Positions 1 through 12,500 of a DNA stretch of 64,000 nucleotides are shown in pieces (position 1 is the first letter of the stretch; each line of letters begins with the position of its first letter). The notes under the pieces were generated by a model, which did no database searches, had not been told where the DNA came from, and was given only the letters and a program-made list of their open reading frames with translations. Both the position numbers and the translations under genes were made by a program. This DNA is from Acanthamoeba castellanii str. Neff (lineage: Eukaryota > Discosea > Longamoebia > Acanthamoebidae), in contig NW_004457584.1 of NCBI RefSeq assembly GCF_000313135.1, forward strand, positions 530,653-594,652, read 5' to 3'.

Positions 1-842
1 CCTCGTTGGGGATGCTGTAGTCCTCGTGCATCAGCCACACCCACTGAAGAAATAACAACACACACGCGCGCGCGCACCCGCATACCCGCACACGCACGCA
101 CGAACACACCGCACACGCACGTGTTAGAGCGACCACGAAAACACCAAAGAGGGGAGGGAGCGATCACCTTGAGCGGGGGGACGCGGATGGTCTCGCGGAT
201 CGGGTTGTTCATGAGTCGCACGAACGGAAGTCCGCCTTCGACGGTCGGGGTGAAGCCCCGGCCGGTCACCGTCACCTCCACCGTCTTGTTCGGATGCGGA
301 TTGTAGGCCACCACGCCTGTTCAACGCGGGCGTGAGTGGGCCGCACACAACACGACATGCGCACCACCGCACGCGCACCCTCAGATGACACGACACGACA
401 CGCAGGGCACACACGGTACCGTAGCTGGCGGGGAATCCCGCGCGGTTGTAGAGCTCCCACCAATTGCGAACCTTACCGCGCACGTCCTCCGACCGCAACA
501 GCACCACATTCCCCAGCGCACTGCCAGATTAATTTTCATAAGACTCTAAATTATTAGTAATATTATTTTCATTATTAATAAAAAGAATAATTAATAAGAT
601 AATAGAAATTAATAAAAAGAACAAAAGCGAAGCACTGAGGGGGAAGAGTGGTAGTACGGGTCGGCAAAGTCGGAGTGCCAGAGCTGTTCGGGGTTGTTGA
701 CGGCGATGAGGCTGCGGTCGCCGGTCGGTCTGAAGGCGAGCACGGGCGGCTCGCTGGGCGCAGAGTCCACCACCACCGCCACGCTAAGCATCGCCAGCAG
801 CGCAACGAGCGCCAGTGTCACACCCTCACTAATCCGCGTCAT
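1..842 (-). CDS. Secreted protein of unknown family, 3' part missing
   Basis: The first ATG is at 842. About 20 hydrophobic residues follow (GVTLALVALLAMLSVAVVV) before a small-residue stretch, which reads as a signal peptide, so the product should be secreted or lumenal. Exons read from the sequence are 842-658, 520-420, 315-168 and 43-1, the last running off the left edge. Phases agree: DFADP joins ALGNVVLLRSED, and ASYG joins VVAYNPHPNK. The mature part looks beta-rich (VEVTVTGRGFTPTVEGGLPF) and has a Trp/His segment (WVWLMHEDYS) at the edge. I do not recognise the family. The introns carry CA/CG-rich tracts like other genes here. Confidence 0.6.
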
Positions 843-1263
843 GGCTCGCACCGCTTGCTGCTACCGCGCCCAGGGGGAAGCGTTACTGGTTGGGGATGCC
901 TGAAATTGTGTCTTTGATGACCGTCGGTTGGCAACCGATTGGCCAGCGCTGACAAAATGAGCCATAGCGTTGATGTCAACCGATTCGACTTCTTCCTGAC
1001 CGCTGCAACCCGCTCTGCTTCGCGTTCCGCAAGAAGCTCGAGGAAGGAGCAAGAGGCCAGCCCGCTCAAGTGAACTACACTTTGTACAAAAAACCGCACG
1101 ACACGCGCATGGCACACGACACGCGTGGTGCCAGGGTGGGTTGGTTGGAATAAACATTTACGGTAAGATTGAATATCTTGTACACTGTGGGCTGTTTGTG
1201 CGTGCCGCGCGCGCAGAGCGATAGTTGAATAAAGCGTGGGTCGTTGGGCTTCTTGAGGTGACC
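843..1263. other. Intergenic, upstream of the secreted-protein gene
   Basis: No supported coding exon. A GC-rich CACGACACG-type tract at about 1090-1130, flanked by plausible donor and acceptor sequences on the minus strand, may be an intron in the 5' UTR of the leftmost gene. GGTTGGCAACC near 925 and GTTGATGTCAAC near 972 are palindromic, but no function can be assigned. Confidence 0.35.
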
Positions 1264-3737
1264 CTAGTTCCGCCCCTTGACAACGTTGAGCGGCAGGTAG
1301 GCCTTGAGGTGGGTCGTGCCGAAGGTGGCTTTGAGGTTGAACTCCAGGGCCAGCTCGTGCTTGAGCTCGTCTGTGGACTCGGTGACGGACCCCGGGATGG
1401 TGAACGGCACATCTGTCGCATCAGGAAGTTGTCAGGTGCGTGTGCGGTGTTGTGTGTGTGTTGTGTGTGGCGTGTGCGGTGGTGTGTGTGTGCGCGCGCG
1501 GTGGCGTGTGTGGTGTGCGGGCAGAGAGGCGTACTCTTTTCGATTTGGGTGTTGGCCTTGACGGGGAAGGTGCCGTCGCTCACTTCGTTCTGCTTCGAGC
1601 GCGTCACCTTGATCTTCTTGCCCATCTGGTGCGTTTCCTGGATGAATATTCGGCAGCTCTTGAGGTCCTTCGACGACTGGTTGTTGACTTTGACTGTGGT
1701 GCGAGGAAAGAAAAAGCGAAAAGCGAAGAGCGAAGAACGAAGATTAGGGTCGAGGCACGCAGACAAAGGCAAGCGAACCAAGGAGAGAGATGGGGCTCGT
1801 CGTAGTAGTACCGGTGATGAACAGGTCGGCTCCGGCGCGCCAGGCGGGCTTCTTGGGGATGGCGCACTGGATGTGCACGAACTCGGGCTTACGGAAAGCG
1901 CGCTTGATGGTCTTCGTGATCTCCGTGATCTCCTGGCCTCGCGCGATGTAACTGCATTCATGCATCCCCAACACCGTTAGCACAGCGCGCCAACGACGCA
2001 ACACGCAACACGCAACACGCACACACCTGGTGGTCTCGATGGTCTCCTCGTCCTCCTCGTCTTCGTCATCTGAGTCCTCCCGCCTCGCGACGGGCTCGTC
2101 GGCGTAGTCGACGGTGTCGTCCACGTCCTGGCCGTCGTCGCCCTCCTCCTTGGGCATGGTCTCCAGGAGGGCCTTGAGCCGCTTGGCCACCTCCTTGAAC
2201 TCCGGTCGCTTGGGCGGCTCGAACGCCGCACAGTCGCACAGCAGCTTCCACAGGGGCTCGGGCGTGTCCTGTATCAGAAAAAAGAGAAAGATCAGTGTCG
2301 TGTGCGTGTGTCGTGTGGTGTGTGGTGTGTCGTGTGTGTGTGTGTGTCTCGTAGGTCGTGTGTGTCGTGTGTGTGTGTTGAGGGCGCCCGAGCGGGTCGA
2401 AGTCACGAACGGGAGGAATGGTCTGCTTCATCTTGGGGGCGTCCCAGGCGTAGGCGTCCTTGAGCTTGCGCGGCGGGGGCTTGTCCCTGACCAACAGCTC
2501 GTAGAGCACCATGGCGTAGGAGAACACGTCGGCGGATCGGTCGTAGGGGTCCTGCATGGCCACCTCGGGCGCCATCCACTCGTTCGTGCCGACTGCGCAA
2601 AAGAGAGAAGAACGAAAACGAAGAAGAACGAACGCGGAACGAAACGCGAGAAGAGGGGAGGGGAGAGTCGGTTGGTGGGGTGAATCAAAGAGCAAGGGCG
2701 GAGAGAGAGAGAGAGAGAAAGGGTCGCGTTGAAGTGAATTTGAAGTGAGAGACGGCGATACATACGAACTAATGTAGTGTGCCGCAGGAGAAAGAGAGAA
2801 GTGGAGTGAAGAAGAAGAAGAAGAAAGACGATGTCACCAGAAGAGTAGTTGTAGAGGAAGAGAAGGAGCGGAGAAGGAGGAGAGTGGGCCAGGGTGTGCA
2901 GAGGTTGAATTTGAAACACAGAGGAGGCGTGGCACTGGGGTGAAGAAGAGAAGAGAGATGGAGAGGCTCCTTACCGGTGGTGATGTATTGGTCCTTCTGG
3001 GTGGGCGAGGTACGAGCCAGACCGAAATCGCACACCTTGATCCGACCATTGCCTCCAATCTTGTAGTGATAAGGGGAGAGAGATTAGAGTCAATTACTGA
3101 GGAGGGGTAACATTCAGATCCATTGAGTACTTACCAACAAATTGGGCGACTTGAGATCCCTGTGCATGATGTTCTTGTGGTGCAGGTAAGTCATCGCGAG
3201 GGCTACGTCGAGCGCATATCGGACCCTGCGTGATTAAGGAATTGAGCATTATCATTCAATTTGAATTGAATGGGACCTATGCGTAGAACGTACCTGAGCG
3301 TCCAGGAGAGGGCCACGGTCTTCTCCTTGAGCTTCTTACGTAGGTTGCCGCCAGTCACGAACTCGGTAACGATGTACACGTCGTTATTGTCGGTGCAGAT
3401 GCCCATCAGCTGCACAATGTTGGGATGCGTGAGGCCCCTGCATGCGTGGAAGATCCAAGGAGAACAGACATCAGACCAATGGTTGCCAAAATGAGCGCTG
3501 ACGATTTCAGCCGCTACTCGAATTGTTTTCTTGACTTCGGGGGGGGGTCAAGACGTACGTGAGGGTGTCCATTTCGCGTTCAATGTACTTCTGCATGAAC
3601 TCATCGTCGGTGAAGAACAGACGCTTGATGGCGACATCGAGCCCCAGGTACTTGCCCACCCACACCTCGCCGAAGTTGCCCTTGCCGATGCGCTTCTCGA
3701 GCGACAGCTCATCGAACGCGACCTTCCAACGTGCCAT
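1264..3737 (-). CDS. TKL-type protein kinase fused to an arrestin-like C-terminal domain
   Basis: Nine exons: 3737-3559, 3437-3294, 3225-3135, 3059-2975, 2592-2411, 2268-2027, 1951-1812, 1693-1535 and 1412-1264. They total 1371 nt (456 residues) with consistent phases. Residues about 10-270 are a kinase: [11 protein letters not shown] glycine loop, VAIKRL lysine, HRDLKSPN catalytic loop, DFGLA, and [10 protein letters not shown], the activation-segment end typical of TKL kinases. An acidic linker follows ([11 protein letters not shown]). The last ~120 residues resemble an arrestin C-domain: [21 protein letters not shown], then LEFNLKATF and [10 protein letters not shown] before the stop. Arrestin folds bind membrane receptors or cargo, so the kinase may be directed to a receptor; that is inference. 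The exon 5/6 junction (about 2411/2268) is the least certain splice. Confidence 0.82.
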
Positions 3738-3964
3738 CTTGTATCGCCTTTCCTTCTTCTTTGTTGGCCGTACGTTGGACTCGTTGGTCTCCTTGGTCTT
3801 CTCTTTGGTCTCCTTCTTGTTTGAACGGGTTGGCTTGACTCTCTGTTGGCCGTTGTCGAGCTTCTGTGGTTGGGGCACCACACAGACCAGATTAATTAAT
3901 ATAATAACTCAAATTCCTTGAGCGCGGTGGTGAAGTAAGCAGACGGAACGATGATTGGTGTATT

Positions 3965-4971
3965 TTAAATGTGTAAAGGGCTGATGCTGATGGGCCAGCT
4001 GGGCAGAGGAGGGATGACCTGCCCGGCCCATTCGAGCAGCGAGTTGCGCCTCCCTCCGGGCGGCGGGAGCTCGGCGAGAAGCGGCCCTTCCTCTACCAGG
4101 CTCTCCGACGTGTGCGCGTCCGCAACGCTGGTGAAGCACTCGAGGCGGTCGTCCGTGGTGGATGACCGGGCGTGCATGGCGCCCGACTCCCACTCCCACT
4201 GCCGCTCCAGGGCCTCGAGCAGGTCTTCGCCCTCCGTCTTCACGCAGCCCTGATCGCCACTCGTCCGCTCCTCCGCTGCGCAATCTGCCCACGAGCAAGT
4301 GGTGGTCGTGGCGGTCTTGCTCGGGGGCTCCTCCGCCGTAGGAGCCAAGAGCTCAAAGAAAGGGAGCGCCAAGGCCATCAGGTCCTCGCTCGATCCGCTC
4401 AACCCGGGCCTCATCTCGCTCGCACTCTCGTCGTGCTCACTCTCGTTTTTGTGTTGACCGGCCGCCACCTGGAGAGGATGCCTCTTGATGACGCCAACGC
4501 CGCTTCTGGCGCTGGCCTGGCGGCTCGGGGCGGGCTTGACCGCTTGCACGGCCTGGGCAGTACCATTTCGTCGATGCCGTAGCCCGACGTAGTACTGGGC
4601 CACATGGCCCCGCGGGCCGCGGCGCTTGGTGCGGACCTGCGGGAAGGCACGCTTGACCATCTTGCCCATCACCGGCCGCGTGAACATGACGGGTCGGCCC
4701 TCGCGGCTGCACATGTTGACGTAGGCCCGATAGACGACGCCCTTGCTCACCCCCACGAGTTCTTGTGGTCCCTCATCTGACGACGGGTCGGCCTCCCAGT
4801 GCTCCAGCCCCTCGGGCGTCTCAAAGTTGTTCTTGAGCCTGTCCCCCCCCACAAGAAAAATCTTGAGCGTCTCTGCGAGGTAGAGGGTGTAGGCAAGCGA
4901 GAGATGATGACGCACCAGAGTACGACCTGGCAGGTGTGCAGCTTCCTCTCGAGGTTGGCCAAGTCGCTCAT
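3965..4971 (-). CDS. RFX-type winged-helix transcription factor, copy 1
   Basis: Exon 1 is 4971-4916 and exon 2 is 4838-3965 (309 residues). The RFX DNA-binding fold spans residues about 13-106 and crosses the intron. QVVLW joins LKNNFE, matching the WLLDNYE start of animal RFX domains. VSKGVVYRAY and NMC match the helix 1-2 region, GKMVKRAF matches GKLIRSVF, and RTKRRGPRG then YYVGLR match RTRRLGTRG and YHYYGLR. RFX proteins are nuclear and bind X-box DNA. No RFX dimerisation domain is seen. The tail is acidic and low-complexity, with LERQWEW and NSLLEWAG motifs shared with copies 3-5. The 77-nt phase-2 intron has no CA repeat, unlike introns of most neighbours. Confidence 0.88.
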
Positions 4972-5531
4972 GGTGATGATAATGATCAGTGTGGCCCCAG
5001 CTGGTGGTTGTATGCGAAGTGGTCCGTATCGGTGCCGCTAGCGTAGAGAAATGGCATGTAGCAGATTGTTAGAGTGACCTGGCAGCTCGACCGAGCTGTG
5101 GCGTGCATACCAACTACGCCAAGGTGTCACGTCGATCGGAGGCAGCGGGGCCATCTTGAGTTCATCCCTTCTCCATTTAAAGCCGGTTCGCACTGTCGTC
5201 TCCAAGCTGCCCACCGAGTTCTCCCGGCCTTCTCCTCCTGCTCTCAACCGCGCGGAGTCCTTGTTCTCAATCCTGCCTCATGACCTTAGCTGCCGTTTTG
5301 CTCATGATGCCAGGTGGCATCAGCTTTCTGGGACACTTCCCAAGAGCCGCCCACAGACAAGGAAGGAATGCAAGCGCACCACCATATTCCACGCGGACAC
5401 GCCAATCAGCGTCCAACGTCACCTCCCAGTGCAGCTTGGCCGGCGGGACAAGCAGTGATGCGGCTCATGACACATTGAATGTAGAACGTAACATGAACAT
5501 GACAGCTAGAGTGCATACCAAGATCGTCAAC
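4972..5531. other. Intergenic between RFX copies 1 and 2
   Basis: This holds the 5' flank of copy 1 and the 3' flank of copy 2. I see no supported gene, RNA or repeat; open frames here have no family resemblance or splice support. Confidence 0.5.
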
Positions 5532-7066
5532 CTAGTTTATGGAATTACACTTGCGTGGTGTGTGGGAGCTGCTGCGCTGGCGGCCGGGGGGAGGGGTGGT
5601 CGCCGGGAGGTGGCCGCGGCGCTTCTGTGGCTCTTCGCTGCTCGTCGCTGCAATCATCCGCCCGGCCCAGACGTTGTGGTCTGTACAGCGCTCATCCGTT
5701 CTCCGTCTCTCGCCGGCCGGCGACTGACCCGGTCCCTCCCTCGGAGGTCGCGGGCGTCGCTCGCTCACGGACGCGTCGGGGCTGTGGTGGAGATTGTGGG
5801 CCGGGCTGTGATGGTGCAAATGCTGCCGATGGTTTGGTTGAGGGTGTGGCTGAGGGTGTGGTTGTGGCGGCAGTCGTTGTAGCGGTTGTTGTTGATGGTG
5901 ATGGTGGCGGTTGGGCGAGGCAGTGGTCTGACGAAGCGGGAGAAGGTAGTCGGGCACGATTTCGCTTGCGACCGGCTGCGGTGACAGTTCGTAGTCCGGC
6001 GGCATTGGATGCTCGAGGTACTGCGGCTCGACCGTCAGATGTGAATGAGGTGGGCTGTATTGTTGTGGTTGGTGCTGCTGCTGCCAGTCGTAGTTGAAGC
6101 TTCTACGCTCCTCCTCCCGATGGTGCTGCTGCTCCAGCTGCCACCGCATCTGGTGGTAGTCGCCCAGGTCCGGCCCGTGACACGGGAGCGCATACGGCTG
6201 CGGTGGATCCATTCGGTTGTGGCCCGCCAACGACGGCTGCGGCGGCTGCGACGACGGGTTGTTGTGTAGCTGGCCCTGGTGGTGATTGTAACTGCTGTGG
6301 ACCGCCGGCTGGGCCTGGGCTTGAGCGGCGGCAACGGCGGCCCGGTCGGCGCAGGAGGTGCTGGTGGAGTTCGTTACAGGGACCCCGCTCTGCTCAGGCG
6401 TGGTGCTGTTCAAACTCGACGACGACAGCGACAGCGACGGAGATGAGTGCGCCTGCGCGGGTGGCTGGGCGAGGTCCTCGTGGCTTGGGCCACTGGAGTC
6501 GTCCGAGAGTAGTAGCTCATCGTTGGTGAGCTGATGGAGACCGATCCAGTGCTGCTTGACGTTGGTGCGCGGCCCACGGCGACGGGTCTGAATCGTGGGA
6601 AACGCGCGCTTGACCATCTTGCCCACGACAGGCCGCGAGAAGAGCGGCGAGGCGTCGGTCGTGCCGCACATGGCGATGTAGGCCTGGTAGAGGGCCTCCT
6701 TGCTGATCGTGATCTCTTGCTCGTCCGCGCCTGCCTCGCCGTCATCGCCGTCACCGCCCTCAGCGTTGTGCGGCTTCACATGCTGAAACGACCGCCGCAG
6801 CCTTCATGTGCGGACGATGGGTGGGTGGATTAGGTGGTAAGTTGGATGTGATATTCATCTTGTGTTATTACTTGCAAGTGCATAAGATGTCGTTGCACAT
6901 CCCAGGATATAAATAACAGAGGGGGTGGCCTGCATCTTGCCTCGGTGTATTCGTTGACATCCAGATGTAACAGAAGGAGGTGGTTGGTGGAAGGGAGGAA
7001 GACTGCGTACCAGAGGATGACCTGGCATGTGTGTAGCTTTCGTTCGAGATGTGGCAGCTCGCTCAT
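5532..7066 (-). CDS. RFX-type transcription factor, copy 2, with a long His/Gln/Pro-rich tail
   Basis: Exon 1 is 7066-7011 and exon 2 is 6801-5532, giving 441 residues, the longest of the group. The acceptor at 6802 (ATGAAG before GCTGCGG) was chosen because it restores LW then LRRSFQH in frame. The RFX domain covers residues about 13-109: ISKEALYQAYIAMC, GKMVKRAFPTIQT, RRRGPRTN and HWIGLH. It is the most diverged in the recognition end, with HW for HY. After it comes a low-complexity region rich in Gln, His, Pro and Ser, typical of amoebozoan transcription-factor tails. The C-terminal W/LLAWA motif of the other copies is not seen. The intron is 209 nt. Confidence 0.86.
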
Positions 7067-7652
7067 GGTGGTGGCCGAGAGCGGCTCTCGGCGCTGGCTC
7101 AAAGAATCGAAGCTGAGGTGCTGAGAGAAGGTTGGATTAGAGGTTGATGCCTTGCTACCTCGAGTCAACGGAGTCGGTCTATGCAAAGATTGATTGCTCG
7201 TCGCTGGCGGAGTGCACGAAGCGAAGTGCCTGGCTGGGGTGGATGCACCCCTCCTTCTCTCTTTGAGATGAAAATAAAAATCGTTTCTCTTTGTCGAGTC
7301 GAGGTGCGGATGCCGGCGCTCTCTTGCGGTGTGTGCGTTGGTGTGTTGGAGCCTATTCCCTGGGACGAGCTGCGTTGCCGTGCCACTTAGCAGAGGCGAA
7401 GAGAAGGCCTGCAAAAGAGTTACACGAGGGAGCGAAACTGAGCGAGGTGGGTGGGAGGTTCGTGAGGTTGCCACCCAAAAGGGGCCGAGAAGAGTGAAGA
7501 TGAGAAGGCACTTCGTCTCTCTCACCAAGACAGGGAAGTACCAAATTCCGCGCCTTGTCCGGTATGTTCTTCTGGCGCCGGCACGCAGCTGCCACGTCAT
7601 GTCTTTCCTTTTCCGCCACGTAGTCTTTCTTTGGCTTTTCTGTTTCTTTTCT
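7067..7652. other. Intergenic between RFX copies 2 and 3
   Basis: 5' flank of copy 2 and 3' flank of copy 3. A long minus-strand frame is open upstream of the copy-2 ATG, but it is compositionally random and precedes the conserved exon 1, so I read it as untranslated leader. Nothing else is supported. Confidence 0.5.
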
Positions 7653-8947
7653 CTAGTTTTCTTTTACATTTCCGGGGTCATCAGTCACGTCTGACCACGC
7701 CAGGAGCGACTCAAGGTCCTCCACCATCTCGCAGCCGCCTCGCTCCACGCCCGCCCACTTGACCGGAAGAGGTGGCCAGCTGCCGTTGGCCTGGGTGGTG
7801 GGCTCCGAAGAGGTGGTGGTGTCAATCACGGACGGGGGCCAGGTCTCAAAGTCGCTCGGCGCCTCATGTCGCCAGTCCCACAGGCTCTCCAGCGTCTCGA
7901 GCGGGATGTGCTGCGCCGGCGCGGGTTGTCGGATCGCGGGTGCAAGGCCGCCCATGGCCGCCAGCGTTGACGGCAGGAAGGGCGCCCAGATGGTCGTTGA
8001 TGAAGTCGAATCCACGGATGACGTGGGCGTGGTAGAGAAGGAGTGAGAGTGACTTGACCGAGAGGCCGAAACAAACTGTACCGCCGCCCCAGCCTGGGGC
8101 ACGCCGGAGCCCGACAGGCCTGGGGCTTGGTCGTCATCGCCGTCCACCTCCTCCTCGTCGTGCCCTGCGGCGCGGTGGTTCGAACCAATTCCTTCGTCGA
8201 AGTGCTCCGCGGTGGCGCAGGCCGCGTCGATCTGGGTCGGCTCGAGGAGACTCACGCTGGGACTCGAGCACGGTTCGGCTGCTGTGTCGGGCTTCGGCTC
8301 TATCGCGATGGCGACGCTGCCGTTGCGCTCCACCTCCGAAGTGCTCTGATAGAAGGGAGGCGAGTGTCTGGTGCTGCAGCTGATGATCGGCCGGAGGCCG
8401 ATGTAGTGTTGAGTGACACGGCCGCGCGGGCCGCGGCGTTTGGTGCGCACGTCGGGGAAGGCGCGCTTGACCATCTTGCCCACGACGGCGCGCGTGAACA
8501 GGGTCGGTCGGCCCTCGCAGTGGCACATGTCGACGTAAGCCTTGTACACGCTGCTCTTGCTCACGCCGCAGGCCTCAGATCCGGTCTTGGTCTTGGCCCC
8601 ATAAGGCTGCTGCTCCACTTGTACAAGAGGAGGCCGCTGCTCTTGCTCGTCGGCTTCGTTCTGCGCGTTGTCATTGTCGTCGTGGTCCGTCACCGCCTCA
8701 AAAGTTTGTTTGAGCCTAGTTGGTTGGACACACACAACGAAAGTGATTGGTCAGACAAGAGTTCACAACGAGTTGAGAATGAGGGGCTGTGTTCCCGTGG
8801 AATCTCAAGGCCTATTGAACGTGGGACTATCCCTCCAGCAGCCAGGTTGGGATGGAGGGAGAGAGAGAGGAGGCGCAAGCTAGGGACGTACCAGAGGATG
8901 ACCTGATAGCCATGCAGCTTCCGCTCGAGTTGAGTGAGGTCGGACAT
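7653..8947 (-). CDS. RFX-type transcription factor, copy 3
   Basis: Exon 1 is 8947-8892 and exon 2 is 8715-7653 (372 residues). Exon 1 encodes MSDLTQLERKLHGYQVIL plus the first two bases of Trp, the same length (56 nt) and phase as copies 1, 2, 4 and 5. The RFX domain has VSKSSVYKAYVDMC, GKMVKRAFPDV, RTKRRGPRGRV and HYIGLR. An acidic, Gln-rich insert of about 40 residues separates the first helix from the rest. The C-terminal region carries LESLWDW and ESLLAWSD. It is divergently arranged with the myotubularin gene. Confidence 0.88.
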
Positions 8948-9596
8948 GTTGAGTGTGTCTATCGCAAGTGGGACAGTGCAGGAAATGTTGTTTGGTGTCT
9001 CATTTTTTTGAATCAAGTGGCCTCGGCCCGGGCCAGCCAAGACGTGCCAACGAAAATCACGCAGCCGGCCAGTCACACACGATTCTTCTCCACGCAAAGA
9101 GGAAGGCAAGAGCACGCAAAGTGGCGGAAACGGAGGTTGATGATGGAACTTGCCTAACCAGGAATGTTGGCCTTTGGAGACATGTCACCAACTAACTGAC
9201 TTATTGTTCAGCTCTCGGCATGCCAACATGCCAGCCGCCACGGAAGTGCATTCCGTGTGCTCTGTTGGCGCTCGCCGATAGTGAAGGCTCTCCACCATCT
9301 GTTTGAATGCTGATTCGGCCGCCAGGCTTTGAATTGGCTGTGGCTGCAATTCCACAATTACGAAAAAATCATTGCACAAAGAAGAAAAGGCCAACTTGTC
9401 GGTTGGCCAACTGTTGAGCGCGCTTGCCACTGCCGTTCTAAACGAAAGGTACCCTACCCTCTTTTCTTTTTCCATCCTGTTCATTTTGATCGAATTCAAA
9501 AATCATCCACCCCCTGCATGCGTAATAATCGAATCTGATCACAACAAATACGTTGAATTAATCCACCACTAAAGGTTTTTTTTTAACATTTGAAGA
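8948..9596. promoter_or_regulatory. Divergent intergenic region, RFX copy 3 / myotubularin
   Basis: These 649 bp separate two start codons on opposite strands, so both promoters must lie here. A poly-T run sits just upstream of the ATG at 9597. I see no TATA box that I would defend and no RNA gene. GGTTGGCCAACT near 9408 is palindromic. Confidence 0.45.
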
Positions 9597-12500
9597 ATGG
9601 AAGGCGATGGCTCGGACGAGCGGATTCTGGCGCTGGCCGAGCCCTTTTTGTGCGGCGGCGAGCAGCCGGTGATGCACGCCCGCGTGGTGCGGGAGCAGGC
9701 CATGCGCACCCTTCTGTCGCCGCCCTCGGGCGCGTCGTCCCCGGCGCTCGGCCAGCTCGTCATCACCAACTTTGCTCTTCTCTTCATTGTTGAGCGCTCC
9801 TCGACCTCCTCCTCCAGCTCGAGCAGCGCCACGGTACGTCGAATACCTGCCAGCTGCCCTGTGGCCTGGTCAGCTTACATTCACACGCCGTGCTCACATT
9901 GACGCGCTTTTGCAAACAGAAACGTGATGTGAACGACTTGTGGTGGAACAGCCTGGATTTTAAGGTGCCCCTCGGCGCCATCAGCAGGTACGACTTGATT
10001 TGCTCTTGCCAACTCTCTATCCTCTTAATTCCTCTCACCGCACACATCATCGCACACGCACACCCACGCACCGCACACGCACACGCACACGCACAATGCA
10101 GGGTGGAAGCAAAAAAGGACAAGTACGTGCGCATCCACTGCAAGGACTTCCGCCTGCTCCAGTTTACGATGCCCTACACCCTTGCTGATCCGACCAACAC
10201 CAAGAAGCAAATGGTAAATAACAATCCATAATTATAATAACCCACAGTAATACTAATTCTACTAATTCGTTGGTCGCAGGAGTTGACCATGCGCAAGATC
10301 GAGAGCACGCTTCGCATGTTTGCCTTCTCGGGCAAGCTCAAGAATTTATTTGCCTTCAGTCACACCCTGTCCACGAAGCACTGCGTCAATGGTACCTACA
10401 GGCGCCATCTCATGCGTTGTGTGTCGTGTGTGTCGTGTGTCGTGTGTTGTGTTGCTGAGTTGCGTGATGGTCGTGCGCGCGGTAGGGTGGGACCGGGCCA
10501 ACGTCAGAAAGGATCTGCAGCGGATGGGCCTCCCCACGGACAAGTGGCGCATCTCCGACTCCAACCACTCCTACCTCATCTGCCCCACCTACCCGTCCGT
10601 CTTCGCCGTCCCGGCCAACGTCAGCGACATCACCCTCCACAAGGTTTCCTCTCTTCCACATTTTTTTATTATATATATATATATATTTACTATTTTTTAG
10701 ATTATATTAATATTACAATTAAAACTATTTTTCTATAATTTAACAAATTGTGAAATTGTGCAGGTGGGTGCGTTCAGGAGCAAGGGGCGGATTCCTATAT
10801 TGTCGTGGATTCACCCCAAGAACGAGGCCACCATCACGCGAGCCGCACAGCCGCTGGTGGGCATCGGCGGAAGCCGTTCGACCGAAGACGAGCACCTCAT
10901 CAAGGAGATCATACGCGCCACCCCCTCGGTACCCACCACCCACTACCACCTTAGTCGCTTTCACTGAATTGATGTTGACTCTGCGTCTCTCTCGACCAAT
11001 CAGTCGGCGTTGGTTATCATGGACGCGCGGCCCAAGGTGAATGCTGCCGCGAACAAGGCCCGGGGCGCTGGCTACGAGACGATGTCGCACTATGCGGGTG
11101 AGATCAGCGGAATGTCCGAGGACGCAATCGCAGGTACCCACCACCCAGAAGAAGCCGGCGGCTTCACCACCTTCGACGCCCACGTTGCTCAAATACGTGG
11201 TGGTGGTGGTGGGTGGTGGTGGTGGTGAAGCAGTGGCCGAGGTGGAGGGCCTCGAGGGCGGCATCGGACAGAGCGGCGCGCTGGAGTTCCTGGGGATCGA
11301 TAATATTCACGTTATGCGGGACAGCGAGAAGAAGCTGAAGGACATCTGCAACCACCTCAGCGTTCAAGACAAGGGCTGGTTCACCGCCCTCGACAACTCT
11401 CGGTACCGCACACTTCGGCGCACCGCACGACACACCCCACTGCACACTTCGCTCGGGCGACTGACCCTGCGCGGTTGGCTTTCCAGGTGGCTCGATTTCG
11501 TCTCGCTGCTGCTGGCCTGCACACGCCGGATGGTGCTCACCATCGAGGCCGGCATCTCCATTTTCACACACTGCTCCGGTGCGCCAGCTGTCCTCCTCTG
11601 TCGCGTGTCGTGCGTCGTGTGTCGTGCGTCGTGTGTGCCCTGCGCTGATCACAGCTGTCGATCGAGCAGATGGCTGGGACCGCACGTCGCAGCTGTCGGC
11701 GCTGGCCATGCTCTGCCTCGACCCGTTCTACCGCACCATCGAAGGTTTCGCCACCTTGATCGAGCGCGAGTGGCTCGCCGTTGGGCACAAGTTTCAGCAA
11801 CGGGTACCCGCTTTCCCCATCAGTGCTCATCGCTCGTGTAGTAGCATGTACTAAACTTGTGTGTGTGTGTGTGTGTGTCGTGTGTGGTGTGGTGTGTGTG
11901 TGTGTGTGTGTGTGTTGTGTGTAGTATGGGCACGGTGACAAGCACTACGACGACAGTAATCGGTCGCCCATCTTCCCCCAATTCATCGACTGCGTGCACC
12001 AGCTGCTTCATCAATTTCCCACATGTACGCCCCCCCCGCACACAAGAGCAATCTCTCGTCTCCTCCACCTGTACAAACAAGCCCTCATCGTCTTGCCTGT
12101 CGCGTGTCGTGTTGCGTGTTGCGTGCTGCGTGCTTGTCATTCCGATCAGGCTTTGAATTCAACGAGGAATTCCTGGTGACGATTTTGGACGCCCTATACT
12201 CGTGCCAGTACGGCACTTTCCTGTGCGACTCAGAGAAGGACCGGTTCGTTCAGTTCCCCTCTCCTCCTGGTTCTCCTGTTCGGTCTGGTGCGTGTGTGCC
12301 GGACTGATGGCCGGACGGTCGTATGTGCGCCGGGCCTGCAGGCAAGCGGCGCAGCTCCACTCGAAGACCGTCTCCCTGTGGAGCTACACGGACAAGCACA
12401 GGGACAGGTTCACCTCGCGCGCGTACATCCCCTACGATCAGGTACGGTAGCCAATCAAATCGTGTGTGTGTGTGTGTGTGTGTTGTATGTGTCGTGTGTG

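Noticed and set aside
6830..7600. Long minus-strand open frame covering RFX copy 2 exon 1 and its upstream region
   Set aside because: Only the last part is the conserved exon 1. The rest is random in composition, is not shared by other copies and probably is 5' UTR.
8175..8190. GGTTCGAACC, resembling a tRNA T-loop
   Set aside because: It lies inside the coding sequence of RFX copy 3 and no tRNA fold surrounds it.
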